Source: Magicicada septendecula (lineage: Eukaryota; Arthropoda; Insecta; Hemiptera; Cicadidae). Taken from it: 64,000 nucleotides of DNA. A program made the position numbers and the translations under genes. Positions 22,752 to 34,781 of this stretch are shown here, in pieces. Under the pieces are notes generated by a model. The model saw nothing but the letters and a program-made list of their open reading frames with translations, had not been told where the DNA came from and did not search any database. Positions within the stretch are counted from its first letter, which is position 1. Each line of letters begins with the position of its first letter. The stretch spans positions 195,590,134-195,654,133 of the forward strand of contig CM068373.1 in NCBI GenBank assembly GCA_034769895.1, in the 5' to 3' direction.

Positions 22752-23290
22752 CTAAATTGTCGGAAACATGTACATACAAAGATCATTTTTCATACGGGCC
22801 ATATTAAAGATTCTACCGTAGTTTTTTAAATAACACTTGAAATGCTTTGTTTGGAAATGGTTTTTTAAAAAAACACCATATTTTTTGCAATCTAGTACTG
22901 CAAGAGATTTTAGTTTATCAATATCTGAAAATTTAACAGTAATTTGGCCTTCCTGAATGTTAATTACTTCAAATATAAGCCATCTGGAGGAAACTTTGTC
23001 ATCAGCAAAAATACTAATTTCATTTACTCGAGTCCTTTTTGTGTATGATGCTTCGTCCAGTTCATTTAAAGTTTCAATCTTGTGCCAAACTTCATCAAAA
23101 CTATCATGCAAAGATAATGAATAGCTTAAACGTTTACTGGCTTTGATGTTAGACTAGCCTGCATCTATTATATTTTCCTGTGAAGTATTGAACAAAACAT
23201 CAGACTTCGGAAATATAGCAGAAAGCTTTTCAAGTAAAAATTTAAAAGCAATGTCGCAAAATTCTGATAATAACCAATTTCACAAGCTAG
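22752..23290 (-). pseudogene. Unrecognised decayed coding sequence
   Basis: One minus-strand frame reads NWLLSEFCDIAFKFLLEK near 23280 and, after a single stop near 23155, SLHDSFDEVWHKIETLNEL and DEASYTKRTRVNEIS. It continues to about 22752 with ordinary protein-like composition. I do not recognise the family. It may be a transposon protein or a host gene fragment. A further minus-strand stretch at 23697-23497 (starts CKYNGLQISVQPGSSSSAS) could belong to the same unit. A TATA-like motif (CTATATAAAC, about 23828-23837 on the minus strand) stands upstream. Confidence 0.35.
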
Positions 23291-23699
23291 TGTTTCGGCA
23301 TTCCACTCCTCACTGTCAGCTACGGACAGTCCTAAGATTATCCGTGTCACCAACACCATCACTATTACATGCCCTTTTTTTCTGTTGAAAACAAAATACA
23401 TGGCCAGCAGAAAAGTTTTATCAAGTTAGTACACCCACATAGCCAAGAATATTCCGTGCATCGTGCAGTGTTAAAATGCTGATCATAACCACCAGATTAT
23501 TTTGATTTTAAAGCCTTTATATTAGGAGTATACCTACCATTATTAATAATATCACAATTTCCATAAACATACGCGAACCAAAAGCTTTTTAGTGTGGTAT
23601 ATCTTCCATCACCATCACTGTCATTGCAATCAAATTCACTGGCAGAAGAAGAGGATCCTGGTTGAACAGAAATTTGGAGACCATTATACTTACACAAAA

Positions 23700-24685
23700 T
23701 AAATCAGAATAAAAATAATCGACTTAAAAATAATACAGTAACATAGAGAAACACATAACTAAACAAATAAAACAGAAGTAGGCACAAGTAGTAACTGGTA
23801 CGCGCTAACTGAGCGTTTTGCCGGTTTATATAGTGGCAACACATCGGGCGGACAAATGTGTCTGCTTCACTAGTGACACCTACTACAAGGTCAATGACTG
23901 CTCGCAGTCGAACGTCTCTGACGTCTGATCCAGCAACACAACATTAAAATGACAGTGCAAGCAGCCAGCGGTATCAAAGCAATACTACGCTTTTCTTCAA
24001 GTTTCCTTACTAATATTGTTCACATTTCAAATTAATCAATAACTAAAGTATTTAATCTTTGATATATTTAATTTTATTTTCTTTCATTTCCTGTACTGTT
24101 GTCGCCAGCAACAGCGGTTATATGCGCGCCATGCTACTGATGCATATCTTTCTGTTCTGAAATGAAAGTATTCTTTACTCTTGAGCAGCATACTCATTGG
24201 TGTAATGTGACTTTATTGATCTTACCAAAACAAGTTGTTACACACTCTGAATTATATTTAAATTGTGTTGTAGATATTATATTATATAGATATTGTGTTA
24301 TGTTAAATAGATATTATACTCACCATCTATTTAAATTGAAAGTGAAAAATTAAACTGTTTAATTAAGTAACTGAAACAACAAAGGTAAGAATATGGTGAT
24401 GAAAGTTATAATTCTTACTGTAAATGCTTGGTGTTGTAAAGCAGTATAGTGTGGGGGGGGGTTGAATGGATGGGTGGTGAGGAGTGTGCATGAACAAAAA
24501 GTCAGGCGAGGGTTCTTTTACCTGTTGTATACCTATAGCAGTGTGTAATATAATATAAACATGTAAATTATTCTTACTGTATCTTCTAAATTTTTTACAT
24601 TTGTTTTTCATTTTTGCTTTGTTTTAATATGTTTGGTGTTGAAGCCATTGTCTTTGTTCTATTCAGCTAAACATTTTGGCTACAC
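23700..24685. other. Intergenic or intronic DNA without recognised gene
   Basis: No coding signature on either strand. The part from 23790 to 23950 is less AT-rich and could be a promoter-like region for the minus-strand unit to its left. Otherwise AT-rich with a G-run near 24454. Confidence 0.4.
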
Positions 24686-25186
24686 CAGCGGTTCCCAAAC
24701 TGTGGGGGGCGCGTAAAGGTGTCAGGGGGGGCGCGGAGCTCGTTCAACAAGCAAAATTTAAAATTTAAAACATTTATATTTCACATAATTAAGTCGTCGA
24801 CATGACATAAGTAAAATTAGGAACAATGAATAACTCATTTTATTAATGAAATAGCATGAGTGTTGTGGTCTTATAATTTTGATGCACTATTTGTCACGTC
24901 ATGGTTAGCGTTTACGACGTCCTTGTGTGTACCGTGTGTTGCTGTTGTGGTGTGGCCATTTGGCTGTTCGCTGACTGTGGTGTGGTGGGGGTTCCTCGTT
25001 CCACGTTGAATGCTTTACTTTAGTTGTGTAATTGAGAGGGAACTTAGGTAAAGGCGGGAAGAACCTGTGTATTGTTGACAAATATCTGTCAGCGTAGTGA
25101 GGTTATGTGTTGTGAATGAAAGTTCAGACATTGGTGTGAACCAGTCTTTTTAATTCGTATAAAAATAGTAGTGTCTTTCAATTATT

Positions 25187-27043
25187 ATGAAGCGTATGAA
25201 CTCTGACATGGAACGTTCGGTCTCCCAAGAGTCAACCACAGATCCAGAACCTACAGGCGCATCTACATCACGGAGTGCTAAAGTAAGAAAGTATGATGAC
25301 AATTACCTGTCGTTAGGTTTCACAAGCACTATTGTTAACGGTGATGAACGCCCTCAGTGCGTTATTTGTTTGCAAGTTTTGCCTTAAGACAGTATGAAAC
25401 CAAATAAATTAAAAAGGCACCTGGATACGAAACATAAAGATATCAGTACTAAACCTAGGGACTTTTTTGTTAGGAAACTTAATAGTTTTAGATCAGCACA
25501 AAAAAGTTTCACTAAAACGGCAAGTTTACCATCGAAAGCTCTTTTAGCTTCATATCAAGTTTCATTCAGAATTGCTCAATGCAAAAAAGCCCACGCAATT
25601 GGGGAGACTCTTGTCTTACCAGCGGCAATAGACATGGTGTCAACGATGATAGGTGAAAAAGAAGCAGAAACTTTGAAAACAATTCCGCTGTCAAACAATA
25701 CAGTGGCAAGACAAATTTCAGATATATCTGAAGATGTATGTGACCATTTATTAGAAAAATTAAAAGGAAAGGACTTTGCAATTCAAGTTGACGAAGCAAC
25801 AGACATACATAGGGATGCACATTTAATTGGTTACGTTAGATTTGTTGACAAAACCATACTCCGGGAAGAGCTCCTTTTTTGTGAACCATTTTCAAATAAT
25901 GCAAATGCAGAAACGATTTTTGATATAATTGATAACTTTTTTAAACAAAGTGGGCTAACTTGGGATAAATGCATTGGGCTTTGTACAGACGGTGCCCGGG
26001 CAATGTCTGGTGAGTACACTGGCCTACGGGCAAGGATCAAAGCTGTGGCTCCAGAGGCTGTTTGGACACATTGCATTATTCACCGGGAGGCTTTAGCTTC
26101 AAAAGGACTAAGTCCTGAACTGCATGATGTGTTAAAGACTGTTGTGAAAACAGTAAATTTAATAAAAGCTCGCCCTTTAAATTCAAGAATTTTTAAAGTT
26201 CTGTGTGAAGATATGGGTGCAGAACATGTTTCATTGCTCTTTCACACTGAAGCAAGGTGGCTGTCCAGGGGTAAAGTGTTGGACCGTATTTTTGAACTGA
26301 GAAACGAAGTTTTTTGTTTTTTAAATAAAGATAACCATTCCCTAGCTGAGTTCTTTTGTGATGAAGATTTTCTTATAAAATTGGCTTACCTCAGTGACAT
26401 TTTTGAGAAACTGAACATTTTGAACAGATCCCTTTAGATACAAGATGCAAACATACTAACTTGGAATGATAAGATTCAAGCATTCATCAGAAAGCTTGAT
26501 TTGTGGGGTCAAAGCATGAAAACCAACAATCTAGAAATGTTTCTAACATTATTAAAAATCTTGGATGAATTTAAAAAAGATATTTCTGATGGGGAGTTAA
26601 AAAATGTGTTTTTAAATCACACTGTATCTCTGAGGCGAGGATTTGACCACTACTTTTATGAGGATTTGAGTAATTTTGCTTGGATTAGAAACCTGTTTGA
26701 AGATGTCTCAAAAATTGAATCACTGAGTGTTTTAGAAAAAGAAAAACTTATTGATTTGCAATGTGATCCTTCTTTGAAGAAGACACTTACTGACTGTTCA
26801 TTACCAGAGTTCTGGATTAGCATTGCCAAGGAATATCCGGAGCTGAGCGAAAAAGCAATGAAAGTTATAATTCCATTTGCTACCATTTATTTGAGTGAAA
26901 CAGGTTTCTCAGCTTTGGCTGCGATTAAAAATAAATACAGAGCCAGACTATATGTGACCAAAGAAATGAGAGTTGCTCTTACCAATATAACACCTCAATT
27001 TAACAAACTTTGTGACAAGAAACAGGCCCATCCAAGTCATTAG
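25187..27043 (+). pseudogene. Charlie-like hAT (ZBED5/SCAND3-type) transposase, two stops
   Basis: The reading frame is the same throughout, broken only by TAA at 25385-25387 and TAG at 26435-26437. The N-terminus carries a BED-like zinc finger split by the first stop: CVIC, then [12 protein letters not shown]. The RNase H-like core has IQVDEATD (catalytic Asp), then [12 protein letters not shown] and [12 protein letters not shown]. The end has the hATC dimerisation signature GFSALAAIKNKYRARL. Total about 619 codons, full length for the family. Domesticated relatives are known in vertebrates as ZBED5/SCAND3-type genes, but the two stops make this copy a dead transposon. Both stops are single-codon lesions, so inactivation looks recent. 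Confidence 0.93.
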
Positions 27044-27453
27044 TTTTAAAGACTGCTGCAACAACTATATGATATTATTGAAATATTTTGATTTACCATT
27101 TTATACTTCATGCTGTTAATGAACGTAACTATTGTTATATTTAAAATTCTGTGTAAAAAAAGCTCAAGCGAAATATTTGATATTTTTCAAAACAAATACT
27201 TCTGAATGAACAGACAATATTTAAACTCTCTGAAACACTGATTCTTAATTGACGTTATTTATTATTTATTTACAAAGTAATAATGATTTTTTATCAGAAA
27301 CTGTGTATTTAAACTAAGAATATTGTTACTTTCATAACTGCAACAGTATTTAAATCAAAAATGTAATTGAATATTTACAACTGTTGTCTGTATTTATAAT
27401 TTTATATGTAGTATAAATGGTGAAAATTTACCTAATAAACGACAGTTATCAAA
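27044..27453. other. 3' untranslated part of the hAT transposon
   Basis: AT-rich, non-coding, between the hAT stop codon and the TA target of Tigger 2 (27454-27455). No terminal repeat visible. Confidence 0.6.
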
Positions 27454-27455
27454 TA

Positions 27456-28839
27456 CAGTAGAACCTCATTATAACGTACTAATTGGGGCTAAAGGTTGTC
27501 TGTTATAATGAAAGTCCGTTATATAACAAATAAGTCTTGTTAGGTCGTATTTACATCAATAAAACTCGGTAAATTAGTATAAAACATGTTTATTTTTACT
27601 TGACATCATTTTTACATACCATACATGACAAATGAGATCATACTGTTCATATTTACATTATAGACCAGAATTGAAACTTTTTTATACATTCTATTGTTTT
27701 ATTCTCTTGAACAAGAAGGGCCTGGTTCATTATTAGCCTATTCATTAGGTTATTACTACTAACATTAACTCGTTTGAAAAAAGTATTGATTTTTTGTTGT
27801 GTTTGTTTGTTATTTATTTCGTTGGTCAGTAACTGACGAAGATGCCGCAAGTGTTCATAGTAAGCAAACACATTTTCATTTTTTGATTGTTCAACATATT
27901 CAATGACAAAATTTAAATGATCTTTCACTTCACTCACTTTTATTGTTGCCTGAGTATTGTCTTCCTCTTGTAAGTCTTCCTCCTCGTCCTCCGAAGAGTC
28001 TTCTTTCTCAGTGACACTGCCAACAATCTCCTCTTCCGTCAACAAGTGGAATCCAGGGTCATCTTCATCTTCTTCAAGCCAGGTCTCCACATCTTCCAAT
28101 AAAACTTCTTCCTCTCCTCCTCTTTGGAAAGTTTCACGGAAATCTTCTGTCTCACAATTTTCTATTTCTAAACATGCTTCTTCATTCTTTAACAGTTTTT
28201 TCCATGAGTTCACCAAAGTAGTTGGTTTAATTTCTTTTACAGCATCAGCAAAGTTGTGAATCATAGATCGAATGTTGTACGCCTTCAAGTTTTGAAGAGT
28301 CTTTTGGCCCCTTCTATCTTCTTCAGCAGCGGATGGCTCATCAACTTCTAAGATTTCATTGAGAAATTTTTTTCTATAAAGCCGCTGGCAGTATAAATTA
28401 TTCCTTGGTCCATGGGCTGAAACACGGATGTTGTGTTTGGAGGCAGGAACTTACACTTTATCTTCTTGTCTCGACTGCAGAGTTTGTCAACATCAGGGTG
28501 GGTTGGTGCGTTATCCAAAAGAACCAAAGCTTTTATTTTTTCTTTTGGAATGTTCAAAATTTCCATTTGGTGGTTTATAATTGCTGGCACAGCTTTCTTA
28601 TGAAACCAATCACTTGTTATTTCAGTTGTAAACCACGCATTTCGGGAACTATAATAGTGAACTGGTAAATTGTCCATCACATTTTTAAGTGCCCTTGGTT
28701 TTTTGGTTTTACCAACGATAGCAGGTTTAAGCATACGAGTGCCGTCTGCATTTGCACACAACAAAACTGACACACGCTTCTTGCTGACTTTTCTACCAGG
28801 CGTAGTTTTTCGGCTTTTGAAGCTTGTGTATTGTCAGGT
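27456..28839 (-). mobile_element. Tigger (pogo) transposon 2, 3' half only
   Basis: Begins CAGTAGAACCTCATTATAAC at 27456 after TA (27454-27455). Typical Tigger sub-terminal motifs (TTATAATGAAAGTCCGTTAT) follow. The element runs to 28839, where the LTR of element B starts. The N-terminal half of its gene and the other terminal repeat are missing here and should lie to the right of B, outside the window. Confidence 0.85.
27653..28833 (-). pseudogene. Tigger transposase, C-terminal part
   Basis: Minus-strand frame from about 28833 (QYTSFKSRKTTPGRKV, then VSVLLCANADGTRMLKP). The second and third catalytic Asp are in LVLLDNAPTHP and SVFQPMDQGII. A frameshift near 28385, just after the last Asp motif, moves the frame; it continues RLYRKKFLNEILEVDEPSAA and so on to the acidic tail ending at 27653. 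The DNA-binding half and the first Asp are absent because element B interrupts the gene. It is a different subfamily from Tigger 1, judged by terminal repeats and protein. Confidence 0.88.
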
Positions 28840-29777
28840 TGTTACGGTCTATTTCCCCCCTTTATTATTTTTACTTTTACTTACCTTTTACGATCTTTTC
28901 ACGCCCGTGCCCTGACTTACCCCAAAAACAGAAGATTCCAAACTTATAGGTCCCCACCAATATTTTTAAAACAAAAGGACAAATATGGAAACCTTAATAC
29001 ATTTTCCCATTATTTACTCTTAATTACTTACCAGGTTCGTTTAGGCGAGATTTTCCATACAGGACAGGTTATGTTAAACGGGCGTAATAACTTATTCTAC
29101 CACATGTTATATTAAAACAAATCTTATTTTATTTTAAGTCAAATAGTTATTGGTTATTATAGTTATGGTAATGATACAGACCTGATGAACATCAACAATA
29201 TTCTGACACAAATTATATTATAGCAAACCAGTCTTTGATTATTTTCCTCTTTTCTTTTACACTCTCACTCTCTTCAATTACCCCACTGTTTGAGATCTCA
29301 ATCTTTATGGGTGTACACCTTCTATTGACACAAGTAAATGATGGATTAATATTAAATTGATTATTTTCACTGTTATTTATCAACACATGGTCACATATTA
29401 CGTAGTAAGACTGCGTTTTACTCCGACACCAAGTTCACGTTACATTCCACACTTTACTAGATAGGCCGATTATAATATTTTCGGCCTATCCTGCACCCGA
29501 GGCCACAGTTTAACTTAACTGTCAGACAACTGTATGCTGCTTCTGTCTGATGCTGACACTATGATGATAATCTGCATACTGTTATTCACATACAAAGACT
29601 GCTGCTGGAGCTATTACGTAATACGTCTGGGTTGGCTGTCTCCAGACATCAACAATTTATGATAACAATGTATGTTGCTGGTTACACTGGGGCACCTCAC
29701 AGGTGAATACTGACTGCCTTCAAATCTGAATTGAATCTTTACTGTCTCTTCCTATCATACAATTCTGTACCATTACA
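28840..29777 (-). repeat. LTR of element B
   Basis: In minus orientation starts TGTAATGGTACAG (29777) and ends ...AGACCGTAACA (28840), 938 bp. It carries CTG|GTAAGT on the minus strand at 29026-29034. The short divergent frames near 28831-29115 on the other strand look like chance. Confidence 0.75.
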
Positions 29778-29787
29778 ATACCCCCCC

Positions 29788-29827
29788 CAATGAGAGGTTG
29801 TATGCCGAAGCATACAAACTCTCATTG
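29788..29827 (-). other. PPT-adjacent stem-loop of element B
   Basis: 40 nt. The 5' arm CAATGAGAGGTTGTATGC pairs with its partner at 17 of 18 positions around a CGAA loop. Compared with element F, two stem pairs in the upper half differ on both sides of the stem, keeping the pairing. Confidence 0.85.
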
Positions 29828-30810
29828 CCTATAACCTAAGAGGATCAGTGAGGATATGGCGCTGCAACCCCCTGAACTCTAATAAAATCATGGGTACTTA
29901 CCCCCTAGTCCGGTGACTGTGGCAGTACCCATACGAGATTACTGGACTTCTCTATTCGAGATCCCAACACCATAAAATCAGACGAGCGCCCGCCTCAGTA
30001 TCACCTGACTCTGAAACATTTGATTAGAAAATTAACAAACAGGCCTTCCATCATACCATATCCACGACTGATTTGTTCCCTCTTAGTCGTACTGGTTCAT
30101 TCTTTGCAAAATACTGGTTCATTTTTATTACAAAATATAATATGCATTTGGCTACATTGTGATATAACTTCTAAATTGTCCATCGGTTACATTGATTAAT
30201 CCAAATTTAATCATCAAGCCCATACGCCTACACCATCACAATGACTCATCTTCAACAAATTACCTTGGTTTCACTCAACAATATAGCTTAACCCTAGAAG
30301 ATACAATGTTACCAGAACAACATAAGTTTATAGTATCCTAGCCTTAGTTCCAGACAAATTAAATAATATTCCCAGTACAATGTTACCCATCCAAAATAAC
30401 ACATTAATTATACAAACATTTTTAATTATTTTTACCCAAAAAATTTCCTTCAGTTTCCAATTGTAAATGAATATTTCCATCATTACGTTTTCATCAATTA
30501 TTATTTAATTTACCATTACATTTAAAATTCAGATCAAAATAAATTTAAATTCATTATTAAAAGTCACCTTTTCAATTAATTTAATTACCAATTTCATTTA
30601 CTTTAATTTCTCAAAACTCTAAGTTACAGTAATTACCTCATTATTATTTTATCTACAAAAAATTGACTTCATCTCTTTTGTGTCATAGCACTGATTCATC
30701 AAAACACAACATTCTTGTTGTTGTCAACTACAGCATGACTATAAACATCAACCTGTAAACATACCTGTTTACATTAACAGTGGTCTACCAGACTTGTTTT
30801 ATAAACACTA
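29828..30810. other. Non-coding 3' internal region of element B (right of stem-loop)
   Basis: Contains the family's conserved block (ATTACTGGACTTCTC...GATCCCAACACC, about 29935-29970) and then AT-rich non-coding DNA up to the Sailor-like insertion. No gene seen. Confidence 0.65.
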
Positions 30811-31739
30811 GAGTCAGCTGCATGGAACTAGTATCGTCAAGGTCACACCGCTTACTTACAGCGTTGCCACTAAGCAACAGTTTCCCTTTCTTCCGAAAAA
30901 TGCTACACTAGTAAGTAAGCCTACTTAATGTAAAGAATATAACAAAGTGAGAAAGTTTGTAATACATGCATTAGAGTACATTGTTACATTGTCAATAATT
31001 CTTAATAATAATTACATCACAATTAATATATTGTTAATAATTAATTAACAATTAATTTCCGTATCTTATACATAACATTCAATTCGACGCGTCAGCTATA
31101 GTTTGTTTGAACGAATTTTATACGCATCCTGTGTCTTAAGCTTGCCCCATTTAATTATTGAAGACACCGCACTATTCGTAACTCAGAAAAATATTCTATT
31201 TTTATTTCCTGCGCTGCTTATTAATTAAGTAAAAAAATTAGAACTATACTATAAGATGTTACATGCACAAGTAGCATAAAAATAATGGTATGTATAAACG
31301 TGAAACGAATTGGATTTCTTAAGAAAATAAGGATAATTTTATAAACAACAAATACAAATGTCTCATGAAATAAATTTAAAATTCCTTATTTATTTATATA
31401 TATATATATATATTTTAACTTAAATCTTTAATAGAATTTAAATTTATAATTCTATATTTTATGCATTGTCCTTACTAATTTTATAATTAAAATTTTCCTT
31501 ATTTTATGAACTATAGAATTCCTTATGACTATTATAAATAAGCAGTATGTTGAAAAACTCACCTTAAATAGGGTTAGTCACACAATTATCACTTTGCAAA
31601 GTGATAGCACAGAGCACATTCATAACACTCCTGAAGAAAACACGCACACACGGTGTTTTATGTTTCAATAAAAATAGAAAATACTACGCTTCGCTATAGA
31701 CACGTTTACCACCTATATACACTTTTTAACACTCCTGCC

Positions 31740-33146
31740 TTATTCGTCTTCGGATTCACTGGACTCAGGTTCGCTGTCACTACTCACACGTAAGTGTATG
31801 ATGAAGGGCTCCACTGTGGTGTCTCTCGTGCACTGCTTTGAGTAATCGGCTTCTTGTAGTGCCTCCGCATGTCTTACGCACTTCTCCCAGTCTTCCTGAG
31901 TTATCCTGTCCAAAGCTTCGTGTGCAAGTTGTTCAATATCGGCCAATCTGAAAGTCGTATTCTTGTTTGCAACATACCGTTTAACTTGGGCCCATATCAG
32001 CTCGATCGGATTATACTGACAATGATATGGTGGCAGGCGCACTACTGTATGTCCCATTTCATTTGCCAGTTGATCCAATTCGTACGTCTTCTTGGCCGTT
32101 CGGATCTCTTCTTTAGAAAGAAGTTCATCCCTGGTTTCAGCTGTGGAAAATGAAATTCTCTTCTTACGCAGCCACTCCATGATATCCGCTTTACGCCAGT
32201 TTGAACATGGTGGTTTATCTATTTGTACAGAATGATAGCTGGCATTATCCATCACGATGACAGAGCCTTCTTCCAAGGAGCGCAACATACCAACAAACCA
32301 GGTCTTAAAAACTTCAGCATTCATTTCTGTGTGGTAGTCAGATGCAGCTGAATGCTTACTGCCACGAAAGACAAGTTTGGCACCTGCTATGAAACCTGTA
32401 CTTGCGGATCCAGCATGTGCAATAATCAGCCGGCCACCTCTACCAGTAGGTACTTTCAGCCCACCGTTCCCTCTGGAGTCTTGCCAGATGTATTTATTCG
32501 TATGATTCTGTGATATCCAGGTTTCATCCAAATAAATTATAGGCCTGTTGTCCTCCGTACGATGTATATGCATGGTTCTCAAAAACTTCGCTCTCAAGGC
32601 AGCAATGTCTCTGCGCTCCATTAAAAATTTTCGTCCATCGTTGCACTTCTTAAATTTAAAACCAAGCACTTTCAGAAGGCGAAGTACGGAGGCTTCTGAA
32701 CCAGAATAATTGATTTTCTGACAGAGGTCAACTCGAATTTTGCTTGCAGTGGGGTATTCCCCTCGGTCGTAATATTCTAGTACGGTCCTGCGGACTATTT
32801 GTTTATTAAAATCATCCAGTTCAGTGTTTTTGTGTTCCCGTTTATACCCTTTCCTTGGAGAACTGAACACAACACTCACGCCTTGATCATCTGCCGAAGC
32901 AACGGTATTGCTAATACGTTGCACCGACTGTTCAGAAATGCCACAAGCTTCCGCTGTCAATTTTCGAACTTGTGCAAAGTTTATGTTCCTCCTGGCTTCT
33001 TCATTATACGCAAGATTTTTAAAAAACTTGTAAACATTTGCTATGATGACTTTACTTTGTTTTCTAATGTCCTCTCGGCCCGCACGTACACCACCGCTGC
33101 TTGTACTCGAACTAAATGTAGGATACTGTTCCTCAATATCACTCAT
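31740..33146 (-). CDS. Sailor-like Tc1/mariner transposase, 468 aa
   Basis: An uninterrupted ORF from MSDIEEQYPTFSSSTSS to a Ser/Glu/Asp-rich tail. Residues about 25-160 hold the helix-turn-helix DNA-binding part (AEACGISEQSVQRI and SGSEASVLRLLKVLGFKFKK). The catalytic core has Asp207 (IIYLDETWIS), Asp300 (VIVMDNASYHS) and Glu382 (YHCQYNPIELIWAQVK). The spacing between the second Asp and the Glu is 81 residues, far more than the 34-41 of ordinary Tc1/mariner enzymes. It is close to the DD82E group known as Sailor. The insert (about 310-365) is rich in charged helices. All three catalytic residues are present, so it may be active. It would cut and paste at TA sites. Confidence 0.9.
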   Translation of the reverse strand: MSDIEEQYPTFSSSTSSGGVRAGREDIRKQSKVIIANVYKFFKNLAYNEEARRNINFAQVRKLTAEACGISEQSVQRISNTVASADDQGVSVVFSSPRKGYKREHKNTELDDFNKQIVRRTVLEYYDRGEYPTASKIRVDLCQKINYSGSEASVLRLLKVLGFKFKKCNDGRKFLMERRDIAALRAKFLRTMHIHRTEDNRPIIYLDETWISQNHTNKYIWQDSRGNGGLKVPTGRGGRLIIAHAGSASTGFIAGAKLVFRGSKHSAASDYHTEMNAEVFKTWFVGMLRSLEEGSVIVMDNASYHSVQIDKPPCSNWRKADIMEWLRKKRISFSTAETRDELLSKEEIRTAKKTYELDQLANEMGHTVVRLPPYHCQYNPIELIWAQVKRYVANKNTTFRLADIEQLAHEALDRITQEDWEKCVRHAEALQEADYSKQCTRDTTVEPFIIHLRVSSDSEPESSESEDE

Positions 33147-34254
33147 AATAAATACAAATTATTGAAATAAACTAATACACACACTGTCTACAATAAAGAC
33201 GTCAACCGTTCGCATGAAACGCACAAAATGTCTGTCAACAATACTAAGGACGATAAATATTTTGGATGTTCGTCTCTTCCTCACCTCGTCCACCCAACCT
33301 ACTTGGAATGGGGTACTGTAACTGAAATGGGATTGGCTTTTGTCACAACAGCGACAATTTTGTTTACAGAAATTGCTCAGTCCTATTTATCTTTGTGCAA
33401 CGGAAGAAAGGTAGTAGCGCGGGCAGTAAACATACACATTTTTGAGGGGATTATAAAATGACAAAGGCATTCATAAAAGTGTCAGACAGCAATATTTACC
33501 GAAAAGACATGCCGACAGGGTATACGCAATGTGCATACCAAATGTGTACATATACCTAACAGAACTTCCGAACCATATGGCTTAGAGTAGTGAAGAGAAC
33601 AAAAACAGATTCATTTACAAAAGGGAAAAGACCGTGAGTATGAAAAAATTAAAGCGACAACAGCAGGCAAGGTCAGCGTTCTCAGACAACTGTCAGTCTG
33701 TAGGATAACCGCCCATGAAGAAAACAGTAAAACTTTAATAAGTAAGTGCACTGTACGGAAATCACAAAATAACTGACCTAATGGTACTTCGTAAAGTTAG
33801 GGTGTGTATTGCTAAAAGGTTTAGATTCTAACATAAGAAAAACCAGCGCAGTATAAATAGTAGTTTCAGAGAACTGCAAATCGTAACAAAAAAAAAGCCA
33901 AAGAAACAGAAGAAACGCAAAGATAGAAATTCTGTAGATATTTACGCGTCAACAAAAAATATGTTGCCGACTCACACAAATTTTTAGAGCTCAAATACTG
34001 GCGCCCAGAATTTAACTGAGTAGTGTTACCCACAACTAATTATTCCTGATAAAACAAATTCATTTACGCGATACGCATAAATAAATTTGAAACGAAGAAT
34101 ATAATGTGGATGTATGAAATTTGTTTTCGTAACACTGCTAAAACGCTACACACTGTACTAGCCGGCAACAACGCTGGGCGAGGGGCGTGGAGGTGACAGG
34201 GAGAAGCAGTGAAAGTGAGTGACCTTGACGATACTACTTCCATGCAGCTGACTC
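33147..34254. other. 5' untranslated region of the Sailor-like transposon
   Basis: 1.1 kb upstream of the transposase start up to the right terminal repeat. Short frames on the plus strand (for example 33228-33461) have no family signature. Probably promoter and sub-terminal sequence; the part from 34150 to 34210 is GC-rich. Confidence 0.5.
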
Positions 34255-34781
34255 TAACTCAGTCTCAACATTCATGATTACAGAACTACTAAATACTTCC
34301 TTCATTTTCAGTTTCTATGAATCTTTTCGCTTTGATGTATGAATCAACTACTATTTGTTGCAATTCAAATCACAGTATATTTATACTCACAATCGTTTAT
34401 GTTTAAATACATTACTGAAATTCACATTTGGAATCAGTTTGCTTTCCACTCACATCCACACAATTTCTATAGTTACATTATTTAAAACGATTGTACTTTA
34501 AACACACAGTACAAAATAAAATTCCTTAATAACTCCTGTTAATTATTTAGCAAAATAAAATTTTATTATATTATTATAAACTTCATTCTTATTACAAACA
34601 TGTTTTACACATAAGCTATGATATACATTACAACAAGACAATATTGACACAATACATTCAACACTAACAGATTTATTTACAAATTTTTGTCTTAATTTTT
34701 ATTATTTACCACACTTCAATACCTAAATCAGCCAGGTAATTTTACCATTACTCACATAATTAAATGTTCATTCAATATTTC
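34255..34781. other. Element B 3' internal region (right of the Sailor insertion)
   Basis: AT-rich non-coding DNA of element B between the Sailor-like transposon and the end of the gag-like gene. No gene seen. Confidence 0.6.

Larger units (their letters stand above)
24686..27455 (+). mobile_element. Charlie-like hAT transposon, 3' end cut off
   Basis: Starts CAGCGGTTCCCAAACTGTGG at 24686, the classic Charlie-type hAT terminus, next to GGCTACAC (24678-24685), the probable 8-bp target site. It carries a transposase at 25187-27043. The 3' terminal repeat is not found before the second Tigger starts at 27456. That Tigger most likely inserted into the 3' untranslated part, so the missing end should lie beyond the nested insertions to the right of the window. 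Confidence 0.85.
30811..34254 (-). mobile_element. Sailor-like (DD81E) Tc1/mariner transposon, apparently intact
   Basis: Flanked by TA (30809-30810, 34255-34256). The ends are inverted repeats of about 35 bp: left GAGTCAGCTGCATGGAACTA..., right the complement with one mismatch in the first 20 bases, both continuing GTATCGTCAAGGTCAC. Length 3444 bp, with one long uninterrupted transposase ORF. A perfect 20-bp palindrome lies at 31587-31606. Intact gene and matching ends suggest a recent insertion into element B. Confidence 0.88.

Noticed and set aside
31869..32153. Plus-strand frame within the Sailor-like transposase region
   Set aside because: Antisense shadow of the intact 468-residue transposase.
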